In this document: piece after piece, positions 41,963 through 52,710 of the stretch
How positions within the stretch are numbered: the stretch's first letter is position 1
Layout of the letters: each line of letters starts with the position of its first letter
NCBI GenBank assembly: GCA_913045315.1
Contig: CAJWQJ010000005.1
Location: forward strand, 34,019 to 98,018
Length of the DNA stretch: 64,000 nt
Source: an uncultured Chloroflexota bacterium
Lineage (GTDB): Bacteria > Chloroflexota > Dehalococcoidia > Lucifugimonadales > UBA1127
Direction: 5' to 3'
Notes under the pieces: model-generated
Seen by the model: only the letters and a program-made list of their open reading frames with translations
Told to the model about the DNA's origin: nothing
Database searches by the model: none
Made by a program: the position numbers and the translations under genes

Positions 41963-43219
41963 TTATACAAATTTAAGGAAAACTTCATTACCCAACAATC
42001 GACCTTTTTCAGTTAAGCGAAGAATCGAATCTTCATTTAATTTATATACTTCAAGTAAATCAAGTTCTTTTAAATTTGAAATTTCATTACCATATATTTC
42101 ATCTAAATTTAAACCAAACCTTTGACGAAACTCACTATAATAAATTCCTTCGGTGAGACGAAGACCAAGAATCATTGTATCGCTCATTTGCATCTGTTTG
42201 TCATTCAATTCAAAATCTTTAATTACTCCTAAAATTTGATCTCGGAAATTAGTTAAATCATCAGCATCTGAATAATTATTATCTTCAATATTTTTTATCG
42301 AATTAATATATTTGACTGGTGAACTAACATTTTCATATCGTAACCCAGGCAAATGAGAATGTGCTCCAGCTCCAAATCCCAAATATATATTATTTTTCCA
42401 ATAACATAAATTATGAAGGCTTTGCTTGCCTTTCTTCGCCCAATTGGAAATTTCATAATTCAAATATCCTGCAGAATTCAATTTCTCACACAATAAACGA
42501 TACATATCTGCTGCAAGATCATCGTCTGGTTTTTTCCGAACACCTATCTCAACCTGATGCCTTAAAAAAGTTCCGGGTTCAAGTGTTAGGCAATATCCAG
42601 AAACATGCTCAGGATTTAAATCTATTATTTTATTAACTGTATTCTCCCAAATGTTAATTTTCTGATAAGGCAATCCATAGATAAGATCCAGATTAATGTT
42701 GTTAAGCCCTGCATTACGAATTACTTCATAAGCAGTTATTACATCCTTAGAGTTGTGTCTTCTTCCTAGTAATTTGAGAAATCTATCATCTAAACTTTGA
42801 ACACCCATACTTACACGATTAATCCCGGAATCCATTAATTCATAAATCTTATTGAAGGTAACATCATCAGGGTTTATTTCAGCGGTTATCTCGGCACTTT
42901 CATCTAGCATAAACGATTGCGAAATAGTTTTTAATAACAATGATATATCATTTGCTTTTATATATGATGGGGTTCCGCCACCAAAAAATACCGTTTTGAC
43001 CTTTGGATTTTTAACAATTTTTGACCAGACATAAATTTCTTTCTGTAAAGATTCAACATATTCATCAATCATTGATTCGATTCCTGAATATGTGTTGAAA
43101 TCACAGTAATAACATTTGCTTTTACAAAATGGAATGTGCAAATAAATGCTAAATTCTTTATCGATAGTTTCAGTATTAATTAAGTCAAAACTTGGGAATT
43201 TTTTAATCACAGACACCAC
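41963..43219 (-). CDS. hemW: HemW-like radical SAM protein
   Basis: YLHIPFCKSKCYYCDFNTY; FFGGGTPS; MGVQSLDDRFLKLLGRRH. Confidence 0.93.
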   Translation of the reverse strand: MVSVIKKFPSFDLINTETIDKEFSIYLHIPFCKSKCYYCDFNTYSGIESMIDEYVESLQKEIYVWSKIVKNPKVKTVFFGGGTPSYIKANDISLLLKTISQSFMLDESAEITAEINPDDVTFNKIYELMDSGINRVSMGVQSLDDRFLKLLGRRHNSKDVITAYEVIRNAGLNNINLDLIYGLPYQKINIWENTVNKIIDLNPEHVSGYCLTLEPGTFLRHQVEIGVRKKPDDDLAADMYRLLCEKLNSAGYLNYEISNWAKKGKQSLHNLCYWKNNIYLGFGAGAHSHLPGLRYENVSSPVKYINSIKNIEDNNYSDADDLTNFRDQILGVIKDFELNDKQMQMSDTMILGLRLTEGIYYSEFRQRFGLNLDEIYGNEISNLKELDLLEVYKLNEDSILRLTEKGRLLGNEVFLKFV

Positions 43220-43227
43220 CGTATTTC

Positions 43228-44292
43228 CTAGACATTAAAAAGAAAATTGATTATGTCTCCATCCTTAACAAGATAATCTTTCCCTTCCATGCGAAAAGTT
43301 CCATTTTTCTTTGCTTGATTCATAGTGCCTGCATCAAGAAAATCATCATATGAAATAACTTCCGCACGAATAAAGCCTCGTTCAATATCAGAATGAATTT
43401 TTCCCGCAGCTTTAGTTGAAAGTGAATTATATTCAACTGTCCAAGCTCGAACTTCATCTTCTCCTACAGTAAAAAAAGATATTAATCCCAATAAGTTAAA
43501 CGAAGCTTTGGCTACTCTGTCACTTCCAGTCTCATATATACCATATTCTTCCCTGAACATTTCTTCATCCTCACCTTCAAGCTGCGCCAATTCCATTTCA
43601 ATTTGCCCAGCTAAAGCTACAACTTCACGTTTATCTTGGGAAAAACGGTTTTTGAGATTTGTTTCAAGATCATCCATTTTTTGAGCCTGATCTTCTGAAA
43701 TATTGAAAACTAATAACATAGGTTTTGCAGTAAGTAAATTATAATTCGATACCAATAATTTCTCAGATTCAGAAAGTGCAACATCTCGAATCGGAATTTC
43801 TTGTTCCAAATAGTTTCTAATCACCTTTAAACTTTCTTCTTCCTGATTAAGTCGCAATCGTTCTTCACTTCGGGCACCTTTTAACATATCTGTTACACGT
43901 GTAGCCCGCCGATCTAATATTCCAATATCAATAGTCATCAATTCCAGATCTAAAGTGGCAACATCTGACTCGGAAGAGGAAATAGCTTCTTCATCAAAAT
44001 AGCGAACAACATGAAGTAAAGCATCTGCTCCTTGAATAGCATTGATAACTTCACCCGCAACACCAGAGCCTTGCTTGGTAATATCACCAATAGAAGGAGT
44101 ATCGACATACTTTACCTCAGCAGGAATAGTTTTACGTGGATTATAAATAGTAGTTAATTTTTCAATCCTAATATCAGGAACTTTTGCCATGCCAACTGAA
44201 AGGCCACGATTGCCTAGATTAAAAACTCTTGTAAGAGCACTAAAAATAGTGCTTTTTCCTGATTGAGCAAGTCCTATGATCAAAGTATCCAT
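43228..44292 (-). CDS. ychF: YchF/Obg-family GTPase
   Basis: IGLAQSGKSTIFSALT; VDTPSIGDITKQGSGVAGE; C-terminal TGS-like AWTV...KGFIRAEVI...GKDYLVKDGDI. Confidence 0.88.
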   Translation of the reverse strand: MDTLIIGLAQSGKSTIFSALTRVFNLGNRGLSVGMAKVPDIRIEKLTTIYNPRKTIPAEVKYVDTPSIGDITKQGSGVAGEVINAIQGADALLHVVRYFDEEAISSSESDVATLDLELMTIDIGILDRRATRVTDMLKGARSEERLRLNQEEESLKVIRNYLEQEIPIRDVALSESEKLLVSNYNLLTAKPMLLVFNISEDQAQKMDDLETNLKNRFSQDKREVVALAGQIEMELAQLEGEDEEMFREEYGIYETGSDRVAKASFNLLGLISFFTVGEDEVRAWTVEYNSLSTKAAGKIHSDIERGFIRAEVISYDDFLDAGTMNQAKKNGTFRMEGKDYLVKDGDIINFLFNV

Positions 44293-44304
44293 AATTATCT
44301 TGTC

Positions 44305-46638
44305 TCAGCGAATTGCATATAATTTACCATCAGTAGAACTAACATATAGGAATCCGTTTGCCCATGTAGGTTTTGCTTTAATTCCTGCCTCGGTTTTAAC
44401 AGTCCATTCAATCTCACCACTGGTACGGTCCAAAGAATGCACTAAACCATCATTTGTTCCAATAAAAATCTGATCACCGACTGCAATTGGTGATGCAGAT
44501 ACACCAATACCCACTTCTGTTTGCCAAAGAGTTTTATCAGCCATCAAATCATGAGCATATGCATAACCGTTACTAGTTCCAAAATATACTTTATCTTCTT
44601 GTACTGAAAGGTCTGTCAGTCCAGTATCTGATCTCGCTACTCTTGATGACCAAGAAAATCCTTTTTGTACTGGGGGTTTATCTTCAAATCCCCACAAGTA
44701 AAATTGAAGTCTCCAAAATCTAGCTTTACGTTCAAAACGATATTCTTTCATACGTGTATTGATTGCAAGTAATTTACCATTTCCTAATCCAAGAAGAACA
44801 TTGTCATCTATCAATACAGGACCACTTATATTTTTCCCATAAGTGTTGTATGTAAGTCTTGCAGTTCCTGTCTTTGTATCAATAACATATACCCAAGCTC
44901 TACTGTTACTGAAAACTACGGTATCATTATTTACTACTGGGGTATTAGTAATCCAACCGTCAGATTCAAAATGCCATAGATAATCACCATTAACGGCATC
45001 AAGCGAAAACATCGATCCATTTCCAGTTCCAAAAAATACTGCTCCTTTAAATACCAAAGGTGAAGACATGATTGGATCTTCAGAATCAAATTCCCATATT
45101 AACTCACCGTTGCTAGTATTAATTGCTAGCATTCGACCATCACGCAATCCAACATAAGTAGTTTTATCAGTTATCGTTGGGGAAGAATCAATTGGTCCTG
45201 ATGTTTCAAATTCCCATATTTTATCACCTGTATATGGATCTAATGCTAATATTTTATCAGCACTAGTAGGAATTATAAGAATTCCATCCTTTATGGAACT
45301 AGAAGCTATTATGGGTTTACCAGTATCTTTAATCCATTCAATCTCTCCTTTAACCCTTGAAGAGCTTAATGAAGCAAATTGATCAGTATCAACTGAAGAC
45401 CAGTTTTCTAGATTTCTACCATGTAATGCCCAATCACCATATTGGGATACAGCTGTTAATACGCTGGTTGAGGCTATGGGAACTAGCGGAGGAGGTTTAA
45501 AAAATTCGGAGTAAGTACCCCATGATATTAATACTATAAATCCAAAGATCAAACTCCAACGTGTAAAACGATTCAGCTTTACGCTTCGAATAATACCTTT
45601 TTCTTTTCTCTCAGCACTTTCTACAGTAGTAAATCTTTCTTTCGTAAGTGGTGACCAGCAACCTCTACATAAAGTATCCATTGGAGTATTCTGTTGACCA
45701 CAATAGACACAAACATATTCAGAGAAATATTCTGCACTAATGTCACTCTCTTCTTTTTCAGCATTAGTATTCGAGGCAGAAGGGATTACGATATCTTTCA
45801 AGGATTCGATAAAAGCATTTGTAAAATCCCTACATGAAAAGAATCTTTCAGTTGGGCGTTTATTTAAAGCTTTCAAAAATACTGAATCCACTTCCGGGGT
45901 AAATTCTTTCCTGATTTCGCTAGGTAATTTAGGAAGGCTAATGCTCTTGTAGTACACAACACTTTCACGAGTTCCCAAAAATGGTAAAACTCCAAAAAGA
46001 AGTTGATAGGCTATTGAAGCTAATGCATACACATCACTACTTTTATCCAAAGATATTCTTTTACAGTGTTCAGAGGACGAATAATAAGGGTGGGGAACAT
46101 TAAGAGATGATTGCGTTAGTTCGTTAACATTTTGCGATAGCTCATACATGTAAAATCCTTCAATTTTCACAGTCTGAAAATCCTCAGAAACAAGGATATT
46201 TGATGGTTTTAAATTCCCATGCACTATATCTATTTCATGGATTGACTCTAACGCTTCTGTAGTTTTATTAACTATAGAAATAACATTTTCGATATTCAAG
46301 GGTAATTGCTTCCCTCTAATAATTTCGTCCAAACTTTTGAAATTCATATATGGATAAACTACCCATATCGAATTCTTGTCAGAACTGTAATCTATAGGAG
46401 CAAGTATTACATTTGAATTTGATTTTTTTATCGATTCTAGAAAGTTAAAGTAGTTTGAAATTAGTTCTGCATTATCTTCATTTATAAAATAGGGCCGCAA
46501 AAACTTGATAGCAACTTCACTTAAAGTCTGTTTATCATATGCCTTGTGAACATATGCGATTGCAGTGCCACCCAATAAATCGCCTACAATATATCTTTCA
46601 GAAATGATTCGATTATTGATGTTTAATTCATCTGTCAA
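44305..46638 (-). CDS. Protein-kinase-like domain (predicted pseudokinase) + zinc ribbon + TM + PQQ beta-propeller repeats
   Basis: Kinase-like N-terminus (VAIKF, HGNLKPSNIL, KIEGFYMY); CVYCGQQNTPMDTLCRGCW; WSLIFGFIVLISWGTY; repeated LAIDP/YTGDKIWEFET...DGRMLAINTSNGELIWEF. Confidence 0.88.
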   Translation of the reverse strand: MTDELNINNRIISERYIVGDLLGGTAIAYVHKAYDKQTLSEVAIKFLRPYFINEDNAELISNYFNFLESIKKSNSNVILAPIDYSSDKNSIWVVYPYMNFKSLDEIIRGKQLPLNIENVISIVNKTTEALESIHEIDIVHGNLKPSNILVSEDFQTVKIEGFYMYELSQNVNELTQSSLNVPHPYYSSSEHCKRISLDKSSDVYALASIAYQLLFGVLPFLGTRESVVYYKSISLPKLPSEIRKEFTPEVDSVFLKALNKRPTERFFSCRDFTNAFIESLKDIVIPSASNTNAEKEESDISAEYFSEYVCVYCGQQNTPMDTLCRGCWSPLTKERFTTVESAERKEKGIIRSVKLNRFTRWSLIFGFIVLISWGTYSEFFKPPPLVPIASTSVLTAVSQYGDWALHGRNLENWSSVDTDQFASLSSSRVKGEIEWIKDTGKPIIASSSIKDGILIIPTSADKILALDPYTGDKIWEFETSGPIDSSPTITDKTTYVGLRDGRMLAINTSNGELIWEFDSEDPIMSSPLVFKGAVFFGTGNGSMFSLDAVNGDYLWHFESDGWITNTPVVNNDTVVFSNSRAWVYVIDTKTGTARLTYNTYGKNISGPVLIDDNVLLGLGNGKLLAINTRMKEYRFERKARFWRLQFYLWGFEDKPPVQKGFSWSSRVARSDTGLTDLSVQEDKVYFGTSNGYAYAHDLMADKTLWQTEVGIGVSASPIAVGDQIFIGTNDGLVHSLDRTSGEIEWTVKTEAGIKAKPTWANGFLYVSSTDGKLYAIR

Positions 46639-46660
46639 TTATTATTCCTAAAAGTTAATT

Positions 46661-46696
46661 GATATAAGAACATATTAGAAATTATGTTCTTATATC
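46661..46696. promoter_or_regulatory. 14-bp-arm inverted repeat in divergent promoter region
   Basis: GATATAAGAACATA-TTAGAAAT-TATGTTCTTATATC between the kinase/PQQ gene and holA. Confidence 0.55.
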
Positions 46697-46721
46697 TATA
46701 ACATTGTACTATACTATAAAA

Positions 46722-47726
46722 ATGATTTATCTGTACTATGGTGAAGATTCTTTCTCCCAAATTCAAGCTATTAAAAACCTCGAGGAACAAGTTGGCATGA
46801 TGGAAATTAGAGATGCCAACATAAGTAGATACGTAGCAAGAGAAACTTCGAAAGAAGGTCTTATAGCCGCCTGTATGACCATGCCATTCCTTGCAGAAAA
46901 AAGATTGATCATTATTTTAGGCTTATGGGAATACTCCTTAAGTAAACAATCTAATAAAAAGAAACAAAGCAATAAAAAGAATGATGGATATGAGAAATCT
47001 GAATGGACCGATTTTTGGGATGTCATTGAACAAATTCCTGATACAACAGACATAGTATTTAGTGAATATAATTTTTCTCCATCACAAAAAATATTATCCA
47101 ACCTTTCAGAAAATTGGACTGTACAAGAATTCCCAAGAATGCAGGAGTATGCTTTAGTTAATTGGATTCGTAAAAAAACCATTGATCAACAAATACAAAT
47201 ACAGCCTAATGCAATATCATTACTCATTGAACTAATAGGTTCGGATTTATGGGAATTAGATAATGAACTAGAAAAATTAATTCTATATTCAAGCGGTCAA
47301 CCAATTACTACTAATCACGTTAACACATTAGTAAGTGCCTCAAAAACTGTTAATGTTTTTGAGGCAATAAATGCTCTTCTGAATGGCAATATTCGGCAAT
47401 CATTTCAATTAATAAATGCTCTTCTAAGTGGTGAGTACGAAGCAAGGAATTTTCGTTTTCTTATGGCAAGACAAACACGACAACTTATATTAACAAAAGC
47501 TCTAATCGAAAAAAAAATTTCTTCGCAAGAAATAGGAAAATCACTGAATATTTCCTCTTCATATTCAGTAAAAAAAACTATGGAAAGAGCCAATAATACG
47601 TCTTGGGACAGATTAAATCGGCTTCACAAGCAATTAATTGAGACTGACAGAGCTATTAAGACTAGCGAATTAGAGGAAAGAATTGCTCTGGAAACTTTTG
47701 TAGCAGAAATGTGTATAACAAGTTAG
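46722..47726 (+). CDS. holA: DNA polymerase III subunit delta
   Basis: MIYLYYGEDSFSQIQAIKNL; ALVNWIRKKTIDQQIQIQPNAISLLIELIGSDLWELDNELEKLILYS. Confidence 0.88.
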   Translation: MIYLYYGEDSFSQIQAIKNLEEQVGMMEIRDANISRYVARETSKEGLIAACMTMPFLAEKRLIIILGLWEYSLSKQSNKKKQSNKKNDGYEKSEWTDFWDVIEQIPDTTDIVFSEYNFSPSQKILSNLSENWTVQEFPRMQEYALVNWIRKKTIDQQIQIQPNAISLLIELIGSDLWELDNELEKLILYSSGQPITTNHVNTLVSASKTVNVFEAINALLNGNIRQSFQLINALLSGEYEARNFRFLMARQTRQLILTKALIEKKISSQEIGKSLNISSSYSVKKTMERANNTSWDRLNRLHKQLIETDRAIKTSELEERIALETFVAEMCITS

Positions 47727-47813
47727 TTTTTCTTGTTAAAATCCTACCGAATAAATTCTTTACTTGAAATAGTATCTCTTCTATAATTTAAGTTCATTTC
47801 TTAGGGAGAATGA

Positions 47814-48380
47814 GTGATGTCGATACGCCCAGTACTCTATTTACCGGACCCAGTTTTACGTAAGAAGGCAAGAAAAGTAACTCGATTTAACAATCAGCTC
47901 GAAACACTTATTACTGATATGATTGATACTATGCGTATGTCTAATGGGGTTGGTTTAGCAGCGAATCAAGTGGGTATAGAACAAAAAGTCTGTGTGATTG
48001 AAGTTCCTATTGCAATTGAAGAATCTAGTTCTGAAACTGAAGATGCTACACCTACTGATTTATACGTATTAGTTAACCCACAAATAGTTACCAAAAAGGG
48101 TCTCCGTGAAGTTGAAGAAGGATGCCTGAGTATACCTGGATATCGTGGGAAAGTTAATCGTTCTGTAGAGGTAAGGGTTAGAGCCCAAGATAGTACTGGA
48201 AAAGAATTCAAAATAAAAGCCGTAGACAATCTTTTAGCTCAAGCGTTAGAGCATGAAATCGATCACCTCAATGGCATACTATATATCGATCACTTGGTAA
48301 GTCATGAATCTTTATGGAAAATCAATGATCCCAACCACGCTGATACTGAACATCTATCATTGTTCGAATACCGAGCTTAA
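47814..48380 (+). CDS. def: Peptide deformylase
   Basis: GVGLAANQVG; EEGCLSIPG; QALEHEIDHLNGILYID. Confidence 0.96.
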   Translation: MMSIRPVLYLPDPVLRKKARKVTRFNNQLETLITDMIDTMRMSNGVGLAANQVGIEQKVCVIEVPIAIEESSSETEDATPTDLYVLVNPQIVTKKGLREVEEGCLSIPGYRGKVNRSVEVRVRAQDSTGKEFKIKAVDNLLAQALEHEIDHLNGILYIDHLVSHESLWKINDPNHADTEHLSLFEYRA

Positions 48381-48388
48381 ATTTTTCT

Positions 48389-49906
48389 ATGGTCATTTCT
48401 GATCCAATAAATCTACTTAAAGACATTCAAAGAACAGCTGAAATAGTGCATGGAAATATTTATCTAGTAGGAGGATGCTTACGAGATTTCCTTCTGGACA
48501 GACCTGTTAATGACATTGATCTTGCCATATCTGGGGATGCTGAGTTGTTGAGCCAAAAACTTGCATCACAAACACAAGGACAAGCCTTCCCTCTAGATGC
48601 TTACAGAGGAATCTATAGAGTATTAGCACATCAAACTGACAATAATACAAGCCAAATAGATATCACAACTTTTGAGTCAAATATAGAAGCTGACTTGAGT
48701 TATCGTGATTTAACTATTGACTCTCTTGCAATACCTCTTAATGAAATTAATCATGCAAAGCATCCATCCGAATGGTCAATAATAGATCCCTTTAATGGAA
48801 AAAATGATCTATTAAACAAAATAATTCGTGCTATTAAACCCGAAATCTATTCTGACGATCCAGTTCGTTTATTGAGAACTATACGGATAGCTTCAGAACT
48901 GAATTTTTCTATTGAACCAGACACGATTAAATTTATGGAATGGCATTACAATAAAATACAAAATTCACCTGGTGAACGAATTCGAGATGAATTTTTAAAA
49001 ATTCTATCAGGTAACTTTTTAGAAGAATCCATCTATCGACTTTCTGATATCGGGATACTGGGTATTATTTTCCCTGAATTACAAGAAGGCAGAGATGTAG
49101 TTCAACCAAAAGAACATTATTGGAACGTTTATGATCATAATTTGCAATGTGCCTTTAAAGTTGACTTGTTACTAGATGATTCCAGAAATATTGATATTAA
49201 TAAACACCCTGAACTTAAATATGTACCATCTAACGATATTACTAAAAAATACTTTCAATCCGAATGCAGTGATTCACATACTCGAACAACAATATTAAAA
49301 TTAGCAGCTTTACTTCATGATGTAGGGAAACCTAAAACCAAACAAATTGATTCAAATGGAAAAATGCGATTCTTAGGCCATTCTGAAATTGGAATGGAGT
49401 TAGCTAGAAATGCATTAGAAAGGTTGCGTATAAGCAATCGGGGAATAGAAACAGTTTGCACCATGATTAAAGAACATTTACGACCGTCTCAAATTGCCCC
49501 CACAGGTGAAATGCCTAGTAAAAGAGCACTTTACAGATATTTCCGTGACCTTGAAGATGTTGCTATAGATACTTTATTTTTAAACCTTGCTGATTACTTA
49601 GCAGCGAGAGGTCCTCTAATCGATATTTATGATTGGAGTGTGCACTGTGATCGAATTCGTTATATATTGGAAGAGGGATCAGAAACTAATAACACAATTA
49701 CAAACAGTAATCTTATTAGTGGACACGACCTAATCAACACTTTAGGTCTTAAACCTGGTCCGTATTTTAAAATAATTCTGGAAAATATTTCAGAAGCACA
49801 AGCAGAGGGATTCGTCAAAACTAAAGAAGATGCTCTCTCTCTTGCCAAAAAAAAGTACATTGAATACTCATCAGTAGGAGATACCGATGCTGAAACAAAG
49901 TCTTAG
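48389..49906 (+). CDS. CCA tRNA nucleotidyltransferase/poly(A) polymerase-like with HD domain
   Basis: VGGCLRDFLLDRPVNDIDLAI; DDPVRLLRTIRIASEL; LLHDVGKPKT. Confidence 0.92.
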   Translation: MVISDPINLLKDIQRTAEIVHGNIYLVGGCLRDFLLDRPVNDIDLAISGDAELLSQKLASQTQGQAFPLDAYRGIYRVLAHQTDNNTSQIDITTFESNIEADLSYRDLTIDSLAIPLNEINHAKHPSEWSIIDPFNGKNDLLNKIIRAIKPEIYSDDPVRLLRTIRIASELNFSIEPDTIKFMEWHYNKIQNSPGERIRDEFLKILSGNFLEESIYRLSDIGILGIIFPELQEGRDVVQPKEHYWNVYDHNLQCAFKVDLLLDDSRNIDINKHPELKYVPSNDITKKYFQSECSDSHTRTTILKLAALLHDVGKPKTKQIDSNGKMRFLGHSEIGMELARNALERLRISNRGIETVCTMIKEHLRPSQIAPTGEMPSKRALYRYFRDLEDVAIDTLFLNLADYLAARGPLIDIYDWSVHCDRIRYILEEGSETNNTITNSNLISGHDLINTLGLKPGPYFKIILENISEAQAEGFVKTKEDALSLAKKKYIEYSSVGDTDAETKS

Positions 49907-51227
49907 ACGGCTTGGGATAATACTAGGAATAATTGTTGTCTCAACTTTTATTCTAATATCTCAGCCATTAGATTTCTTACAGATTAAAAGAGATGGTACC
50001 GGCCCTCTGGGCTTACAACTGGGGTTAGATTTGCAGGGTGGTGCTCAATTAGTTTATCAAGCTGATCTAGAAGATGTTACTTCAGATCAAATGGAAGGAC
50101 TTATACAAACCATTGAACGAAGAACCAATGCATTCGGAGTAACTGAACCTTCCATACAAATTCTAGGGAAAAATAGACTTATAATCCAATTACCAGGAGT
50201 CGAAGATATTGAAGAAGCGAAACTTTTAATTGGACAGACAGCTAAACTTGAATTCAAGGAAAGGGTTTGCAGCGACGCTACTTGTGATACCTATGCGGAT
50301 AAAGATATAGGTTTAACTGGAGATCTACTTGATAGAGCTTACGCTGGAAGACATGCAGCAACTAACAAACCAATTGTTAATATAAACTTTAATTCTGAAG
50401 GCACCAAAATATTTGCTGAAACTACCAAGAGAATATCTGGAACTAACGATCGCTTAGCAATATTAATTGATGACGAAGAAATACTCGCTCCCATGGCTGA
50501 ACAAGCAATATTGGGAGGAACTGCCTTTATTCAAGGACCAGAATTTACAATCGAAAAAGTTCGAACTGTAGCAATTCAACTTGAATCCGGTCGACTACCT
50601 GTACCTATTTCAGTCATAAAAGAAGAAGACGTAGATGCCACTTTAGGTGCAGATGCATTAGAAAAAAGCCTAATCGCAGGATATATAGGTTTAATACTTG
50701 TAGCATTTTATATGCTTGCATATTACCGAATCCCCGGTTTGATGGCTTCATTAGCATTGATAAGTTATACGCTAATAACCCTTGCAATTTTCAAACTTAT
50801 ACCTGTAACTTTAACCTTAGCTGGTGTTGCAGGATTCATCCTTTCAGTTGGTATGGCTGTGGATGCTAATGTGTTGATATTCGAGCGAACAAAAGAAGAA
50901 CTACGTACAGGAAGAGGTTTGGCAAATGCTATAGAGATCGGTTTCTCCAGAGCCTGGTCATCCATCCGAGACAGTAACGTTGCCACATTCATAACTTGCA
51001 TCATCCTATTCTGGTTTGGCACCAGATTCGGTGCATCCATGGTTGCTGGATTTGCGGTAACTTTATTTATCGGAGTCGCTGTAAGCATGTTCAGCGCAAT
51101 AGTGATAAGTCAAACTTTACTGAGACTATGTGCTTCCACTCCACTTAGGAAGATTCCAAACTTATTTACACCTGTTCCTGGCCGCTCCACAAATTCTAAT
51201 CCAAAAAATCAAACAGCTAGGAGTTAA
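49887..51227 (+). CDS. secD: Protein translocase subunit SecD
   Basis: GLQLGLDLQGGAQLVYQ; GMAVDANVLIFERTKEELR. Confidence 0.95.
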   Translation: MLKQSLRRLGIILGIIVVSTFILISQPLDFLQIKRDGTGPLGLQLGLDLQGGAQLVYQADLEDVTSDQMEGLIQTIERRTNAFGVTEPSIQILGKNRLIIQLPGVEDIEEAKLLIGQTAKLEFKERVCSDATCDTYADKDIGLTGDLLDRAYAGRHAATNKPIVNINFNSEGTKIFAETTKRISGTNDRLAILIDDEEILAPMAEQAILGGTAFIQGPEFTIEKVRTVAIQLESGRLPVPISVIKEEDVDATLGADALEKSLIAGYIGLILVAFYMLAYYRIPGLMASLALISYTLITLAIFKLIPVTLTLAGVAGFILSVGMAVDANVLIFERTKEELRTGRGLANAIEIGFSRAWSSIRDSNVATFITCIILFWFGTRFGASMVAGFAVTLFIGVAVSMFSAIVISQTLLRLCASTPLRKIPNLFTPVPGRSTNSNPKNQTARS

Positions 51228-51228
51228 T

Positions 51229-52143
51229 ATGGATTTCGTTGGTAAAAGACGATGGTTTTTTCTATTATCCCTCGCACTGATAATAACAGGGCTGGTATCA
51301 ATAGCTACTCCTCCATCATTTAGAATTGGAATAGAATTTGCAAGTGGTTCAGCAATCAGTATGACCTATGAAAATCCAGTCGACCAATCAGATGTAAGAA
51401 TAATTCTCACTGAAAATGGTCATGACGAAGCAATAATTCAAAAAACTTCTGGAAATGGCTTTTTTATTAGAACTCGAACTTTAGATTCGACTGATATCGC
51501 TTCATCCGAAAGAAAAAAATTGGAGGAAAAGCTATCCGCATTAGGAAGCATAGAAGCCTTTGACGTAGCAACAGTTTCTCCAATTGTCGCTCAGGAAACC
51601 GTACGGAATGCAGGTGTCGCTGTTTTTGTTGCATCCATTGCTATTTTGATATACATATCATGGGCTTTCCGCCTAGTTCCTAACCCATTCCGAATGGGAA
51701 CTGTAGCCATAATTGCTGCCATACATGATGTTCTAATTGTGGTTGGATTTTTTTCATTAGCTGGTCGATTTATCAATCTAGAAATTAATGCCATGTTTAT
51801 AACTGGAATTCTTACTGTGGTTGGATATAGTGTTCACGACACCATCGTTGTATTTGATAGGATCAGAGAAAACTTTATAAAAAATACATCCAGAAATCTC
51901 GAAGTCATAATTAATACAAGTATTGCAGAAACTTTGGGACGATCATTGACTACCAGTTTTACTACTTTAATAGTTATATCATCAATGCTTTTAATGGGTG
52001 GGCAAACCATACAAAGTTTATTATATGCACTTCTTATAGGACTTATAACCGGAACATATAGTTCACTCTGGATAGCAAGTCAGATGCTAGTCGTATGGGA
52101 AAATAAAGAGTGGTTCCATCTTTTTAAACGAGGAAGAAAATAA
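51229..52143 (+). CDS. secF: Protein translocase subunit SecF
   Basis: FRIGIEFASGSAIS; GYSVHDTIVVFDRIREN; start at MDFVGKRRWF. Confidence 0.94.
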   Translation: MDFVGKRRWFFLLSLALIITGLVSIATPPSFRIGIEFASGSAISMTYENPVDQSDVRIILTENGHDEAIIQKTSGNGFFIRTRTLDSTDIASSERKKLEEKLSALGSIEAFDVATVSPIVAQETVRNAGVAVFVASIAILIYISWAFRLVPNPFRMGTVAIIAAIHDVLIVVGFFSLAGRFINLEINAMFITGILTVVGYSVHDTIVVFDRIRENFIKNTSRNLEVIINTSIAETLGRSLTTSFTTLIVISSMLLMGGQTIQSLLYALLIGLITGTYSSLWIASQMLVVWENKEWFHLFKRGRK

Positions 52144-52146
52144 CAT

Positions 52147-52710
52147 TTATTTCTCTGAAATTAGCTCCATTAAAATATTCTCTAGCTGATCCTCATTGAC
52201 AGGCCCTATAAATTTCTTCCTTAGCAAACCATCTTTATCAATCAAATATTTTTCCGGAATTCCAGTTAACCCATAATTAATTGCAATCGTACCCTTTGCA
52301 TCTATCCCTATCGGATAATTTATATTTTTTTTATCTATAAACTCTGAAACGTTCGATTCAGCGTCCCAAATGGCAATCCCAATAAATTCAACATCCATGT
52401 TTTTGTATTTATCATATGTATTAGAAAGTATTTCTGCTTCCATTATGCAAGGTGCACACCACGAAGACCAAAAATCGAGCACTACGACTTTACCTTTAAG
52501 ATTAGATAACTGAACCTCTTCCATATCTAAGGTGTTCATCGAAAAATCTGAAGCTAATTTTGTCTCAATATCAACAACTCCAAATTGGTTATTAACGGCT
52601 ATCCCTGCTGGAGTTCCTTTATTCTCAATCAAATTAAGGACCAGAATAATAAACAAAAACCCCAAAGGAATAATGACAATTATAGATATTATGTTCTTCA
52701 TTGACTTCAT
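52147..52710 (-). CDS. TlpA/ResA-like thioredoxin-fold protein
   Basis: VLDFWSSWCAPCIMEAEIL; N-terminal TM. Confidence 0.88.
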   Translation of the reverse strand: MKSMKNIISIIVIIPLGFLFIILVLNLIENKGTPAGIAVNNQFGVVDIETKLASDFSMNTLDMEEVQLSNLKGKVVVLDFWSSWCAPCIMEAEILSNTYDKYKNMDVEFIGIAIWDAESNVSEFIDKKNINYPIGIDAKGTIAINYGLTGIPEKYLIDKDGLLRKKFIGPVNEDQLENILMELISEK

